Assembly: GCF_000708595.2 (NCBI RefSeq)
Contig: NZ_JARP01000003.1
Coordinates: 248,001 to 312,000 of the forward strand
Reading direction: 5' to 3'
Length of the DNA stretch: 64,000 nucleotides
DNA from: Flavobacterium sp. KJJ
GTDB taxonomy: Bacteria; Bacteroidota; Bacteroidia; Flavobacteriales; Flavobacteriaceae
In this document: in pieces, positions 1 through 8,068 of the stretch
Layout: each line of letters begins with the position of its first letter
Position numbering within the stretch: the first letter of the stretch is position 1
Made by a program: the position numbers and the translations under genes
The notes under the pieces: model-generated
What the model saw: the letters and a program-made list of their open reading frames with translations, nothing else
Database searches by the model: none
Told to the model about the DNA's origin: nothing

Positions 1-342
1 TTCTATTAATTGAAAAATGATTGAATTGATATTTACAGATTTCATGTTTGAGAACAACTGCATTGCAATTTCTCTTGCAATTTCATGCTTAACTCCATTT
101 GATAATCGAGTCAAATGAGTCAAAATGGCCAAAGCATATTTATTTAATCTTTGTTCATTATTTGAATTCACAATCGGAATCGCCACTTTCGTATTTTTTA
201 AAATCGAAACACAATCTTCATAAGAATAAATAGCCCAAATTTTATCTGCCTCATCCCAATAGACAGGATGCTTTTCCAGCATCGTTTTATATATCGAATA
301 AGGGTCAGTAACGTCAGACTGAAGAAATAAAGTAGAAGGCAT
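1..342 (-). CDS. Cytochrome P450, N-terminal part (cut by window edge)
   Basis: The reading frame begins at ATG 342-340 and runs off the left edge without a stop, giving 114 residues. The protein starts MPSTLFLQSDVTDPYSIYKT and continues with HPVYWDE and WAIYSYEDCVSILKN. This is the usual P450 N-terminal pattern: DPYxxYxxmLexxPVyw, then a W-ai-syeDv segment before helix B. The heme-binding Cys loop and I-helix lie outside the window, so activity cannot be judged. It is transcribed divergently from the ArsR-type regulator, and a TAACTTTG -7 box (plus-strand coordinates 360-367) lies just upstream. The family call is fairly secure; the substrate is unknown. Confidence 0.75.
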   Translation of the reverse strand, partial: MPSTLFLQSDVTDPYSIYKTMLEKHPVYWDEADKIWAIYSYEDCVSILKNTKVAIPIVNSNNEQRLNKYALAILTHLTRLSNGVKHEIAREIAMQLFSNMKSVNINSIIFQLIE

Positions 343-359
343 ATCGAGTTGTTTTTTAA

Positions 360-367
360 CAAAGTTA
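360..367 (-). promoter_or_regulatory. Candidate -7 box for the P450 gene
   Basis: On the minus strand this reads TAACTTTG and fits the Bacteroidota -7 consensus TAnnTTTG. A TTG lies about 15 bases upstream, slightly short of the usual 17-23 spacing. The start codon is 17 bases downstream. The site lies in the 64-base gap shared with the divergent regulator, so the regulator could control both genes. Confidence 0.4.
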
Positions 368-406
368 TTTAACTTTACAAAGCAATACTTCATTCTGCAC
401 TTAACT

Positions 407-1099
407 ATGAATATCGTGATGGAAGATCAATTTATAAAAACAGCATCGTTAATTGGCGACCCAACGCGCGCTTCAATTTTATGGACATTGCTTGACGGAA
501 GAGCTTTTACTGCAACAGAATTAGCCGTTTCTGCAAATACATCTCCGCAAAATATAAGCATGCATCTGGGAAAACTTCTGGATGCCGATTTGCTGTGTGT
601 AGAAAAACAAGGCCGTCATAAATATTATAGATTTTCAAATAAAGAAGTCGCCTACGCGCTCGAAGCCATGGCAAGTTTAGTTCCGAAGCCAAAAGTTTCA
701 TTAAAAACCAAAGCTGAAAATTATCCTCCAATAAAATTCTGCAGAACCTGTTACGATCATTTAGCAGGAAAAATTGGAGTTGCCTTAACCGACAGTTTAT
801 TGGAACAAAAAATAATTGTAGAAAAAAATAATGCTTTTGAAATTAGTACTGAAGGAGAAAAATGGTTCTCCAGTTTCGGAATTAATTTAGAAGAAGCTCA
901 AAAACAAAAAAGAATATTCCTTAAACCCTGCCTGGATTGGAGTGAAAGAAGAAATCATCTTGCCGGTTCGGTAGGAGCATTGCTTTTGAATAAAATGATA
1001 AGCGAAGACTGGCTCAGAAAAACTAAAAATTCTAGAGCAATTATTGTCACGGCAAAAGGGGAAAAGGAATTATTGAGACACTTTAAAATTGTTGTTTAA
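407..1099 (+). CDS. ArsR-type winged-helix transcriptional regulator with C-terminal Cys/HLAG repeat domain
   Basis: The N-terminal 90 residues form an ArsR/SmtB-like winged helix: ASLIGDPTRASILWTLLDG, a TATELAVSANTSPQNISMHL recognition region, and a wing around VEKQGRHKYYRF. There is no metal-binding ELCVCDL motif, so it is not an obvious metal sensor. The C-terminal half carries two related segments, CRTCYDHLAGKIGVAL and a later C...RRNHLAGSVGALLL, which look like an internal duplication and may bind a ligand or form the dimer. An internal ATG at 419 (MEDQF...) is an equally plausible start. The gene diverges from the P450 gene 64 bases away, which suggests local regulation. The ligand is unknown. 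Confidence 0.8.
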   Translation: MNIVMEDQFIKTASLIGDPTRASILWTLLDGRAFTATELAVSANTSPQNISMHLGKLLDADLLCVEKQGRHKYYRFSNKEVAYALEAMASLVPKPKVSLKTKAENYPPIKFCRTCYDHLAGKIGVALTDSLLEQKIIVEKNNAFEISTEGEKWFSSFGINLEEAQKQKRIFLKPCLDWSERRNHLAGSVGALLLNKMISEDWLRKTKNSRAIIVTAKGEKELLRHFKIVV

Positions 1100-1181
1100 A
1101 TAATTTAGACAACTTAGGCTCCTTAGATTGTTAGACTTCTTAGATAGTTAGACTTTTAGAATTTTAGATTTTTCCGCAATC

Positions 1182-1283
1182 TTGTCATCCTGAGGAACGA
1201 AGGATCACACTAGAAGCTCCGTACAGTATTTCGCCAATATTTGTCGAGGACGAGTGTGATCCTTCATTCCTCAGGATGACAAA
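1182..1283. repeat. Long imperfect palindrome (TCATCCTGAGGA type)
   Basis: The left arm (1182-1211, starting TTGTCATCCTGAGGAACGAA) and right arm (1253-1283) are reverse complements over 30 bases with one mismatch, separated by a 41-base loop. It lies between two convergent genes and has no clear U-tract. It resembles the REP-like intergenic palindromes with a GTCATCCTGAGGA core that recur in flavobacterial genomes. Just upstream (1109-1170) is a degenerate run of TTAGAC/TTAGAT units. Confidence 0.8.
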
Positions 1284-1322
1284 ACTAACACAAGACAAAA
1301 ACGTAATACCTAGCACAAAAAC

Positions 1323-2177
1323 CTAACCTTCAGCAAACAAAAACGCAATCACTTTCTCATACAATTCATCATCGTGCATTCCGTGGCCTAAGCCTTTGGT
1401 TTCGATAAATTGACTGTTTTTCCAGTTGCTGGCTATTTTTTTTCCTTCTTCAAAAGCTACAATAGTATCGGATGTATCGTGTGCAATTAACCCCGGAATA
1501 TTAAATTCTGATGCAAATTTTTGTCCGGAGAAATCTTCTATTTTAAAATTAAATCGATCACTGAATTTACTTTCTAAAAGAGAAAACATTTTGGTATTCA
1601 AACTCAGCATCGAAATATAATTATCAATCAGCGTTTTCAAATCGGATGGCGCTCCAAGAATTACCATTTTATTGATACTGGTATGCGGAAATAAATATTG
1701 ATGGTAAACACAAGCCGCACCTCCAATAGAATGACCAATAATAATTTCTGGCTGATATTTCTCTACAGCCTTATTAATAAATTCTGCATAAAGCGGCACA
1801 TTAAATTCTTTTCCGCTGCTTTGCCCGTGTGCTGGAGCATCAATTGCAATAATAGTGCTTCCGGATTTTTGAAGATGTGGCAACGTTTTTTTCCAGCGAG
1901 AAGCGTTGCTTTCCCAGCCGTGAACAAGCAGAATTTTGGTTTCATTTCCTTTCCAGATATAAGTCTGAAAATGATGTTCGTTATGATGAAATATTTCGGT
2001 TTCGGTATTCTTTAAAATTTTCGGTAGTTTTTCTTTTTGCAGTCTTCCAATTCTGGGCTGACTAAAAAGCGCGTAAGAAAGTGCTACAGCTTTTTGCGGA
2101 CGAACGTAACTTAAGAAGTTGATATATTGTCCGACCGATTTTAATGTAATAAAACGAATTCCTTTTTTAATTCCCAA
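1323..2177 (-). CDS. Alpha/beta hydrolase
   Basis: A 284-residue alpha/beta-hydrolase fold protein with a readable catalytic triad. The nucleophile elbow GHSIGG puts Ser at 150. Asp237 lies in HDTSDTIV and His265 in KGLGHGMHDD. The oxyanion-loop segment VHGWESNASRW is at 85-95, and IDAPAHGQSSG at 112-122 is the usual strand-5 region. There is no signal peptide, so it is probably a cytoplasmic esterase or lipase-like enzyme. The residues before about 60 are an extra N-terminal region. It stands alone and faces the ArsR-type gene across the palindrome. The substrate cannot be inferred. Confidence 0.85.
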   Translation of the reverse strand: MGIKKGIRFITLKSVGQYINFLSYVRPQKAVALSYALFSQPRIGRLQKEKLPKILKNTETEIFHHNEHHFQTYIWKGNETKILLVHGWESNASRWKKTLPHLQKSGSTIIAIDAPAHGQSSGKEFNVPLYAEFINKAVEKYQPEIIIGHSIGGAACVYHQYLFPHTSINKMVILGAPSDLKTLIDNYISMLSLNTKMFSLLESKFSDRFNFKIEDFSGQKFASEFNIPGLIAHDTSDTIVAFEEGKKIASNWKNSQFIETKGLGHGMHDDELYEKVIAFLFAEG

Positions 2178-2244
2178 AACTTAAATTTTTTCTAAAGGTA
2201 AAAAATATGATTTTAAACTTACTGAAAAAATAAGGGCAAAAAAA

Positions 2245-2265
2245 AGTCCCGATTAGATCGGGACA
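2245..2265 (-). terminator. Rho-independent terminator of the nif3/zinc-ribbon operon
   Basis: A perfect 8-bp stem GTCCCGAT/ATCGGGAC with a 3-base loop lies just after the stop of the coiled-coil gene. On the minus strand it is followed by a run of nine T residues. Confidence 0.85.
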
Positions 2266-2273
2266 ATGTTTAT

Positions 2274-3053
2274 TTAGAATTTAGAGAACAATTGCTCCAT
2301 TTTTTCTTTTTCTTCTTCAGCTAATGCGCTGTCAACTAAAATTCTTCCAGAGTGCTCATCAGTAATGATTTTCTTTCTAGAAGCAATCTCTACTTGAGTT
2401 TGTGGTGGAATTGTAAAGAATGATCCTGCAGAAGCTCCTCTTTCGATAGAAACTACAGCTAAACCATTACGAACACTGTTTCTGATTCTGTTGTAAGCAG
2501 CTAATAATCTTTCTTCAATTTGACCTGAAAACTCAGCAGATTTCTCAGATAAGAAGATTTCTTCTTTTTGAGTTTCAGCCATAATAGCGTCAAGTTCAGA
2601 TTTTTTATGTTTTAAATGCGAACTTTTAGCGTCAAGTTTTTCTTTTAAGTTAGAAATAACTTCTTTTTTATGCTCGATAGAAGCTTTCATTTCTTTGATT
2701 TGCTTTTCAGCCAATTGAATTTCTAATTCCTGAAATTCAACCTCTTTTGTCAAAGAATTAAATTCTCTGTTATTACGAACTGATTCTTGTTGTTTTGTGT
2801 ATTTTTTGATAACCTCTTTGTGCTCATCAATCGCATTTTTTTTCGATTTGATAAGATCTTCAATAACCTCAAGTTCACTTTTCAGTTTCTCTGAACGCGT
2901 GCTTAAACCTGCAACTTCATCTTCTAAATCTTCCACTTCTAAAGGAAGTTCACCTCTCACGTTTCTGATTTCGTCAATTCTAGAGTCAATAAGCTGTAAA
3001 TCGTATATTGCTCTTAACTTGTCCTCAACACTTAATTCTTTCGTATTCGCCAT
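2274..3053 (-). CDS. CT398-like coiled-coil protein, zinc-ribbon family but without the ribbon cysteines
   Basis: Residues 10-180 are a long charged heptad-like coiled coil, followed by a conserved tail RGASAGSFFTIPPQ...ITDEHSGRILV. Families with this architecture end in a C4 zinc ribbon (GACGGC...CPxCGRIL). Here the four ligand positions appear as Ser208, Ser211, Asp232 and Ser235, so zinc binding by this site is not expected although the surrounding motif is kept. The gene starts 3 bases after the nif3-like stop codon and is probably cotranscribed with it. That pairing is common in Bacteroidota. The cellular role is unknown. Confidence 0.85.
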   Translation of the reverse strand: MANTKELSVEDKLRAIYDLQLIDSRIDEIRNVRGELPLEVEDLEDEVAGLSTRSEKLKSELEVIEDLIKSKKNAIDEHKEVIKKYTKQQESVRNNREFNSLTKEVEFQELEIQLAEKQIKEMKASIEHKKEVISNLKEKLDAKSSHLKHKKSELDAIMAETQKEEIFLSEKSAEFSGQIEERLLAAYNRIRNSVRNGLAVVSIERGASAGSFFTIPPQTQVEIASRKKIITDEHSGRILVDSALAEEEKEKMEQLFSKF

Positions 3054-3056
3054 ATT

Positions 3057-4151
3057 CTATAAGTACTTAACTGGATTTGTATTTTCTTCTGATAAAATGA
3101 TGGCAAAATTAAGGATTTTTTTTCGAAGATAATCAACAATATAGTTTTTTGTATATCGTTCGCTCTCAAAATGACCAATATCGGCCAAAAGAAGTCGATT
3201 TTCAGCTTCATAGAACTGATGGTATTTCAAATCGGCGGTCAAAAAAGCATCGGCTCCAGCCTGAATTGCGTTTTTTATTGCAAAACTTCCTGAACCTCCC
3301 AAAACGGCAACTTTCTTTATTTTTTTTCCGAGAAAGGCAGAATGACGAATTCCGTTGGCTACCATTTTATCTTTCACGAAAGTGAGAAAATCTTTTTCAT
3401 CCATTTCCGTTTCAAATTCGCCAATCATTCCCAAACCAATATTTTGATGTGAGTTTTGTAAATCATAAACTTCATAAGCCACTTCTTCATAAATATGATG
3501 GGCAAAAAGTGCTTTTAGAATTTTAGATTGTAAATGTTTTTCAAAAATAACCTCAATTTTTATTTCTGTTCCAGTGTGCAATTTTCCTCTTTCGCCAATT
3601 ACAGGATTGCTTTCTTCATTTCCTTTAAAAGTAAAAAAGCCTTCGGTATTAAAACTGCAATCGTCATAATTGCCAATAGTTCCTGCACCTGCCTGAAACA
3701 TAGCATTTCGAACTTTGTCAGCATTATCCGGAGTAGTGTAAGTGACTAGTTTTTGAATGAAATTCTGTTTCGGAATCAAAACTTTTGTATTTGTTAGACC
3801 CAAAGCATCACAGAAAATTTTATTCACTCCCGCCGAATGATTGTCCAAAGCGGTATGAACGGCATAAATGGCAATGTCATTTTTAATTGCTTTTAGAATG
3901 GCGCGTTCTACATAATTTTTGCCTGTTATTTTTTTAATTCCAGAGAATAAAATAGGATGGAAGCAAACTATGAAATTGCAATTTTTTGCAATAGCTTCGT
4001 TAATAACATTTTCTAATGCATCGTGGCAAACTAAAACTCCTGTTGCTTCTGTCGAAGCATTTCCTACTAAAAGTCCAACATTGTCAAAATCTTCGGCGTA
4101 AGCCAAAGGTGCCATTTCTTCGAGAACTGCTAATATATCTTTGATTTTCAT
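3057..4151 (-). CDS. Nif3-like dinuclear metal centre protein (YbgI/YqfO family)
   Basis: A 364-residue Nif3 family member. Visible metal-ligand motifs are FHPILFSGIKKI near residue 64, AVHTALDN near 97, and DIGHFESERY near the C-terminus. These supply the His/Glu ligands of the dinuclear site. The length and the middle section (about 130-230) match the YqfO subgroup, which carries a PII/CutA1-like insertion. Family members form hexameric toroids; some are annotated as GTP cyclohydrolase 1 type 2 homologues, but their physiological role is unsettled. It leads a two-gene operon with the coiled-coil gene and diverges from the toxin-antitoxin/lpxK transcript. Confidence 0.92.
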   Translation of the reverse strand: MKIKDILAVLEEMAPLAYAEDFDNVGLLVGNASTEATGVLVCHDALENVINEAIAKNCNFIVCFHPILFSGIKKITGKNYVERAILKAIKNDIAIYAVHTALDNHSAGVNKIFCDALGLTNTKVLIPKQNFIQKLVTYTTPDNADKVRNAMFQAGAGTIGNYDDCSFNTEGFFTFKGNEESNPVIGERGKLHTGTEIKIEVIFEKHLQSKILKALFAHHIYEEVAYEVYDLQNSHQNIGLGMIGEFETEMDEKDFLTFVKDKMVANGIRHSAFLGKKIKKVAVLGGSGSFAIKNAIQAGADAFLTADLKYHQFYEAENRLLLADIGHFESERYTKNYIVDYLRKKILNFAIILSEENTNPVKYL

Positions 4152-4276
4152 TTTTACTTTTTCATTTCAGTTTTCAAGTTGTTATGTCTTGAAATTTTAA
4201 AACAAATTAACGAAAATATTGTTATATGATAGTCAATTATTACTTGAGAACATTGTTATCAATTGTTAATTGTTCC

Positions 4277-4305
4277 TTGGTAATGTGGTTGTTTTTGTAT
4301 ATTTG
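4277..4305 (+). promoter_or_regulatory. Promoter of the toxin-antitoxin module
   Basis: TTG at 4277-4279 and TATATTTG at 4298-4305, spaced by 18 bases, match the Bacteroidota -33/-7 consensus. The expected transcript start is about 13-15 bases before the ATG at 4325. This supports that ATG over an in-frame ATG at 4226, which lies upstream of the promoter. Confidence 0.75.
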
Positions 4306-4324
4306 TATTTCAAAATTAGTTAGT

Positions 4325-4570
4325 ATGACTACAGTAACAATAAAAATTAACGAACGAACTAAGGCTGGAAAAGCCTTTATGGCGCTTTTGTCTGAGGCAT
4401 TCACTAAAGGTACTGATGGTGTAGAGATTGTAGAAACAGATTCAAAAAAACTAAAAAAAGAAGATTCCTATAATCCTGAGTTTGTGAAAATGGTATTAGA
4501 ATCAGCGAAAAGAGGTGATTATACAGAAGTTGATCCAAAAGATGTATGGGGAAGTTTAGGCTTAAAATAG
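4325..4570 (+). CDS. Antitoxin of a YoeB-type toxin-antitoxin pair
   Basis: An 81-residue protein starting MTTVTIKINERTKAGKAF. It has a short N-terminal beta/alpha region, a charged middle (DSKKLKKEDSYNPEFVKMV) and the tail ESAKRGDYTEVDPKDVWGSL. Such tails are typical of small antitoxins paired with RelE/YoeB toxins in Bacteroidota. The identification rests mainly on the toxin, whose start codon overlaps this gene by 25 bases in another frame, implying translational coupling. The antitoxin probably neutralises the toxin by binding it and represses the promoter directly upstream; autoregulation is inferred from the family. Confidence 0.82.
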   Translation: MTTVTIKINERTKAGKAFMALLSEAFTKGTDGVEIVETDSKKLKKEDSYNPEFVKMVLESAKRGDYTEVDPKDVWGSLGLK

Positions 4571-4827
4571 AAAAATTAGCAGAGTCACATTTAAAAAAAC
4601 ACTTTAAAGCAGGTAATCAGGCAAGTATTAAAAAAATCACTCAAATACTAGATGAACTTAGTGAAACACCATATAAAGGTGTTGGAAAACCAGAAGCGTT
4701 AAAACACGGACTTAGTGGGTTTTGGTCGAGAGAAATAAATTCTAAAGACAGAATAATATATAAAGTAGAGGAGGATATTGTTACTGTTTTTGTAATTTCT
4801 GCAATGGGACATTATTCTGATAAATAA
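4546..4827 (+). CDS. Txe/YoeB family ribosome-dependent mRNA interferase toxin
   Basis: A 93-residue protein matching YoeB closely in its core: GKPEALKHGLSGFWSREI, then KDRIIYKV and the C-terminal GHY. By alignment to E. coli YoeB, the catalytic-site set (Glu in KPEALKH, Arg in KDRIIY, and the C-terminal His-Tyr pair) is intact, though four residues follow the final Tyr. It would cleave mRNA at the ribosomal A site when free of antitoxin. The gene ends 4 bases before lpxK, so an essential lipid A gene may share its transcript. Confidence 0.92.
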   Translation: MGKFRLKIEKLAESHLKKHFKAGNQASIKKITQILDELSETPYKGVGKPEALKHGLSGFWSREINSKDRIIYKVEEDIVTVFVISAMGHYSDK

Positions 4828-4831
4828 TTCT

Positions 4832-5854
4832 ATGAAAATACTTCGAAAAATACTTTTCCCGTTCTCTATTTTATATGGTTTTATTACTTCAATCAGGAAT
4901 TTTCTTTTTGATAAAGGAATTTTAAAATCGACTTCATTTGATCTTCCGGTAATTGCTGTTGGTAACTTGAGCGTTGGCGGAACTGGTAAAACTCCTCAAA
5001 TTGAATATCTGATTCGTTTATTGTCCGATAAATATAAAGTGGCAACTTTAAGCCGTGGTTACAAAAGAAAATCTGAGGGCTTTGTTTTGGGAAGTGCAAC
5101 TTCAGATGCTGAAATTTTAGGCGATGAACCTTTTCAATTTTATCAAAAATTTCCAAATATTTACGTTGCTGTTGATGCAGACAGAAGAAACGGAATTACA
5201 CAATTACTTTCGCAAACAGAAAAAACTCAATTAATTTTATTAGATGACGCTTATCAACACCGAAAAGTAAAAGCGGGGTTTTATATTTTATTGAGTTCGT
5301 ACGGAGATTTATATGCAGATGATTTTATGCTGCCAACAGGAAATCTTCGCGAAAGCAGAAGCGGAGCCAACAGAGCCAACATTATTGTTATAACAAAATG
5401 TCCAAAACAGTTATCTGAAACAGAACAAGCGGAAATTCGTTTGAAATTGAAACTGACTTGCTCGCAACAAATCTATTTTACTTTTATCGATTACGATGAT
5501 TTTATTTATGGAGGAAATGAAAAAATTGCCGTAAACGAAATTAAATCTGAACCAAAATTACTTTTGGCCGGAATTGCAAAACCAAATCCGTTTTTTGATT
5601 ATTTAAAAAATGACAATGATATATGTCTGACTTTTCCGGATCATCATAATTTCTCTGATTCAGATTTAGCAGAAATAGAAAGTAAAGCCGGAAATAAAAG
5701 AATTATTACAACAGAGAAAGATTATGTACGTTTAAAAGATTCTAAATTGGCGCTGCAATTGTACTATCTTCCAATAAAAAGTACATTCATCAGCCATCAG
5801 CAAAATTTTGATGCGACAATTTTAGAATACATAAAAACAAACTTAGAAACTTAG
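4832..5854 (+). CDS. lpxK: Tetraacyldisaccharide 4'-kinase (lipid A synthesis)
   Basis: A 340-residue LpxK that phosphorylates the 4' position of the lipid A disaccharide precursor at the inner membrane. It begins with a hydrophobic, basic N-terminal membrane-association segment (MKILRKILFPFSILYGFITS). The Walker A loop GNLSVGGTGKTP is near 44-55, with SRGYKRKSEGF following and the family segment GDEPFQFYQKFP near 90. Conserved DDAYQHR, LPTGNLRE and FPDHHNFS motifs are present. It follows the YoeB gene with a 4-base gap and no visible terminator. It converges on the histidine kinase gene with only 16 bases between stop codons. Confidence 0.95.
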   Translation: MKILRKILFPFSILYGFITSIRNFLFDKGILKSTSFDLPVIAVGNLSVGGTGKTPQIEYLIRLLSDKYKVATLSRGYKRKSEGFVLGSATSDAEILGDEPFQFYQKFPNIYVAVDADRRNGITQLLSQTEKTQLILLDDAYQHRKVKAGFYILLSSYGDLYADDFMLPTGNLRESRSGANRANIIVITKCPKQLSETEQAEIRLKLKLTCSQQIYFTFIDYDDFIYGGNEKIAVNEIKSEPKLLLAGIAKPNPFFDYLKNDNDICLTFPDHHNFSDSDLAEIESKAGNKRIITTEKDYVRLKDSKLALQLYYLPIKSTFISHQQNFDATILEYIKTNLET

Positions 5855-5870
5855 TTTCTCAGTATCTTAG

Positions 5871-8042
5871 TTAATCAAAAAACTTTGCAATTATGCTGTA
5901 AAATTCGTCCGGAACAAAGGGTTTTGTAATCACATCATTCATTCCGAAAGACAAAAGCATATCTCTGTTTTCGTCAAGCGAAATTGCCGTTAAAGCAATA
6001 ATTGGTGTTGATTTGTCAAACTCTCTTATTAATTTGGTAGCAGTAGTTCCGTTGATTCCTGGTAAATGAACATCCATTAGAATCATATCGAAACGTTTTA
6101 CTTTTAAGATTTCAACTGCTTCTTCGCCATTATCAATAATATCGCATAAAATAGCTTTGTTTTCAAGCATTTTTCGCGTAATCATTTGATTGATTTTGTT
6201 GTCTTCAATCAGTAAAATCGATTTGTGTTTTAACTGTTTGTCGCTATAAGGTTTTGCTTCTTCAATAATTTCTAAAGGCTCTCTGTTAATTTTGAAATTC
6301 AATTTAAAAGTAAAAGTAGATCCTTTGCCGACTTCGCTTTTCAGTTTTATTTCACCGCCTAAAAGTTCGATTAATTTTTTTACAATGGTAAGTCCTAAGC
6401 CGGTGCCGCCATATTTTCGATTTACTTCGATAGAGCCTTGTGAGAAACTTTCGAAAACGGTTTGCAGTTTATCTTCTGGAATTCCAATTCCGGTATCTAC
6501 AATTTCAAAATAAATAGTTGCATTCTCTTCTTCTGAGGCATATAATTTTGCAATTACATTTACATGTCCGTTTTGCGTGAATTTTAAAGCATTGTTTATT
6601 AAATTCAGTATGATCTGAGATAATTTGGTTGGGTCGCCAATTAAATTATCTGGTATTGATTCGTCTATTTCTAAATTAAAGTAGTTTTTATTCGCTGCAG
6701 CTAATTCTTTTAGAGAACTTTGAATATTAAATAAAAGCTCTTTTAGATTAAAACTGATGTGATCTACTTCAACTTTAGTAGAATCTATTTTATTGATTTC
6801 GAGAATTTCATTGATAAAAGTAGTCAAGTAATTTCCTGAAAATTTTAGAGATTCTAAATATTTTAATTGATTTTTTTTAGGATTGTCTTCTAATAATAAA
6901 TGCGTAATTCCGTTAATCGCATTTAGCGGCGTCCGGAGTTCATGACTTACTGTAGATAAAAATTCAGATCTTGCTTTTGATGCTTTTTCGGCTTTATTTT
7001 TAGCCAGAATTAATTCCTTATTTTTTTCTCTTAAAAGTAAATTATTCTGATTTCGGATAATATTGTTTTTGTATAATGCTAGACTCAAAAGAGACAAAAT
7101 CGAAATCAAGGCAATAGCCAGAATACTGACCAGCTTAGAATAACGATATGTTTTTAGTTGAATTTTTTCGTCGCTTTCGCGTTTAAGCGTATTATTTAAG
7201 GATTGGTTTTTTTTGAATTTTTCAAACTCATTTAGATCAAGTTTGGCATTTTTAAGTTTTACAATATAATTTTCAATTTGATAATGTTCATCAAGATAAG
7301 AGTAGGCGAGATCAAAGTTTCTGTTTTTTTTGTAATACTGACTTATCCCGAGAATGATCTTTGATTTCTGAATTAAATTATTGCTTTTTTTGCTGTAATC
7401 TAATGCGTTGTCAAAGTAAACTAAAGCAGAATCGTTTCGTTTAAGCTGTGTTTCAATTAAGCCAAGCTGATAATATGAATCTGTTTTGGTTTTTAGAATT
7501 TTAGGATTATCGGGTTTTTGTATTATTTTTTTGAAAGTCTCTGCTGCCATTGGCAAATTCTTGCTGGCTTTTAATGCCATCGCTTTTTGATAATCTAAAA
7601 CTTCAGCATGGTCAACAAGTTTTAGCTGTTTTAAAAGATTGTCTGCTTTTTTGTAATAGATATTGGCAATTTCGTAGTTTCCTTTTGCAGTATTTGTGGC
7701 GCCAATATAATGTAAAGCCAAAATTTTGGTACAGGTTGGTTTTAGTTTATCAAATAAAGAAACACTTTTGTGGAAGTTTTTTAACGCTTCTTCGTATCGT
7801 TGCTGATTGTAGTAGATTTTTCCGAGCTTAAAAGTTTGATTGGCTAAGCTTTCTGGTTTATTAGCTGTCTCGCAAAAATCGATTGATTTTTTAGTAAAAA
7901 AAACCGCTTGATTATATTTTTTCTTAGTTAGATTCGAGTTGGCTAATTTGTTATAATAGGAAACGCTATCTGTACTCTGTTTAGATTGAGAATACAAAAA
8001 TGAATTAAAAAAACAAACAAGAATAAGAAGGTGGTATTTCAT
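5871..8042 (-). CDS. Hybrid sensor histidine kinase with periplasmic TPR sensor
   Basis: A 723-residue protein. A signal peptide/anchor (1-18) is followed by TPR-like helices (about 30-260) and one membrane span at 304-324. A HisKA domain has the phosphoacceptor His367 in STVSHELRTPLN. The HATPase carries its N box near 480-488 (NLINNALKF), DTGIGIP at 516-522 and GGTGLGL at 545-551. The C-terminal receiver has Asp657 in MILMDVHLP and Lys707 in ITKPF. There is no output domain, so phosphate is probably relayed to another protein. The start is 26 bases downstream of the gap stop codon, so cotranscription with gap is likely. The signal sensed is unknown. Confidence 0.93.
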   Translation of the reverse strand: MKYHLLILVCFFNSFLYSQSKQSTDSVSYYNKLANSNLTKKKYNQAVFFTKKSIDFCETANKPESLANQTFKLGKIYYNQQRYEEALKNFHKSVSLFDKLKPTCTKILALHYIGATNTAKGNYEIANIYYKKADNLLKQLKLVDHAEVLDYQKAMALKASKNLPMAAETFKKIIQKPDNPKILKTKTDSYYQLGLIETQLKRNDSALVYFDNALDYSKKSNNLIQKSKIILGISQYYKKNRNFDLAYSYLDEHYQIENYIVKLKNAKLDLNEFEKFKKNQSLNNTLKRESDEKIQLKTYRYSKLVSILAIALISILSLLSLALYKNNIIRNQNNLLLREKNKELILAKNKAEKASKARSEFLSTVSHELRTPLNAINGITHLLLEDNPKKNQLKYLESLKFSGNYLTTFINEILEINKIDSTKVEVDHISFNLKELLFNIQSSLKELAAANKNYFNLEIDESIPDNLIGDPTKLSQIILNLINNALKFTQNGHVNVIAKLYASEEENATIYFEIVDTGIGIPEDKLQTVFESFSQGSIEVNRKYGGTGLGLTIVKKLIELLGGEIKLKSEVGKGSTFTFKLNFKINREPLEIIEEAKPYSDKQLKHKSILLIEDNKINQMITRKMLENKAILCDIIDNGEEAVEILKVKRFDMILMDVHLPGINGTTATKLIREFDKSTPIIALTAISLDENRDMLLSFGMNDVITKPFVPDEFYSIIAKFFD

Positions 8043-8068
8043 GTATGGCTATGCTTTTACAATGAATT

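Noticed and set aside
1100..1181. TTAGAC-type short repeats as a CRISPR array
   Set aside because: Units are short, irregular and degenerate, with no spacers of constant length and no cas genes.
4226..4324. Longer N-terminus for the antitoxin
   Set aside because: The -33/-7 promoter lies inside this extension, and the added residues are hydrophobic and unlike the family.
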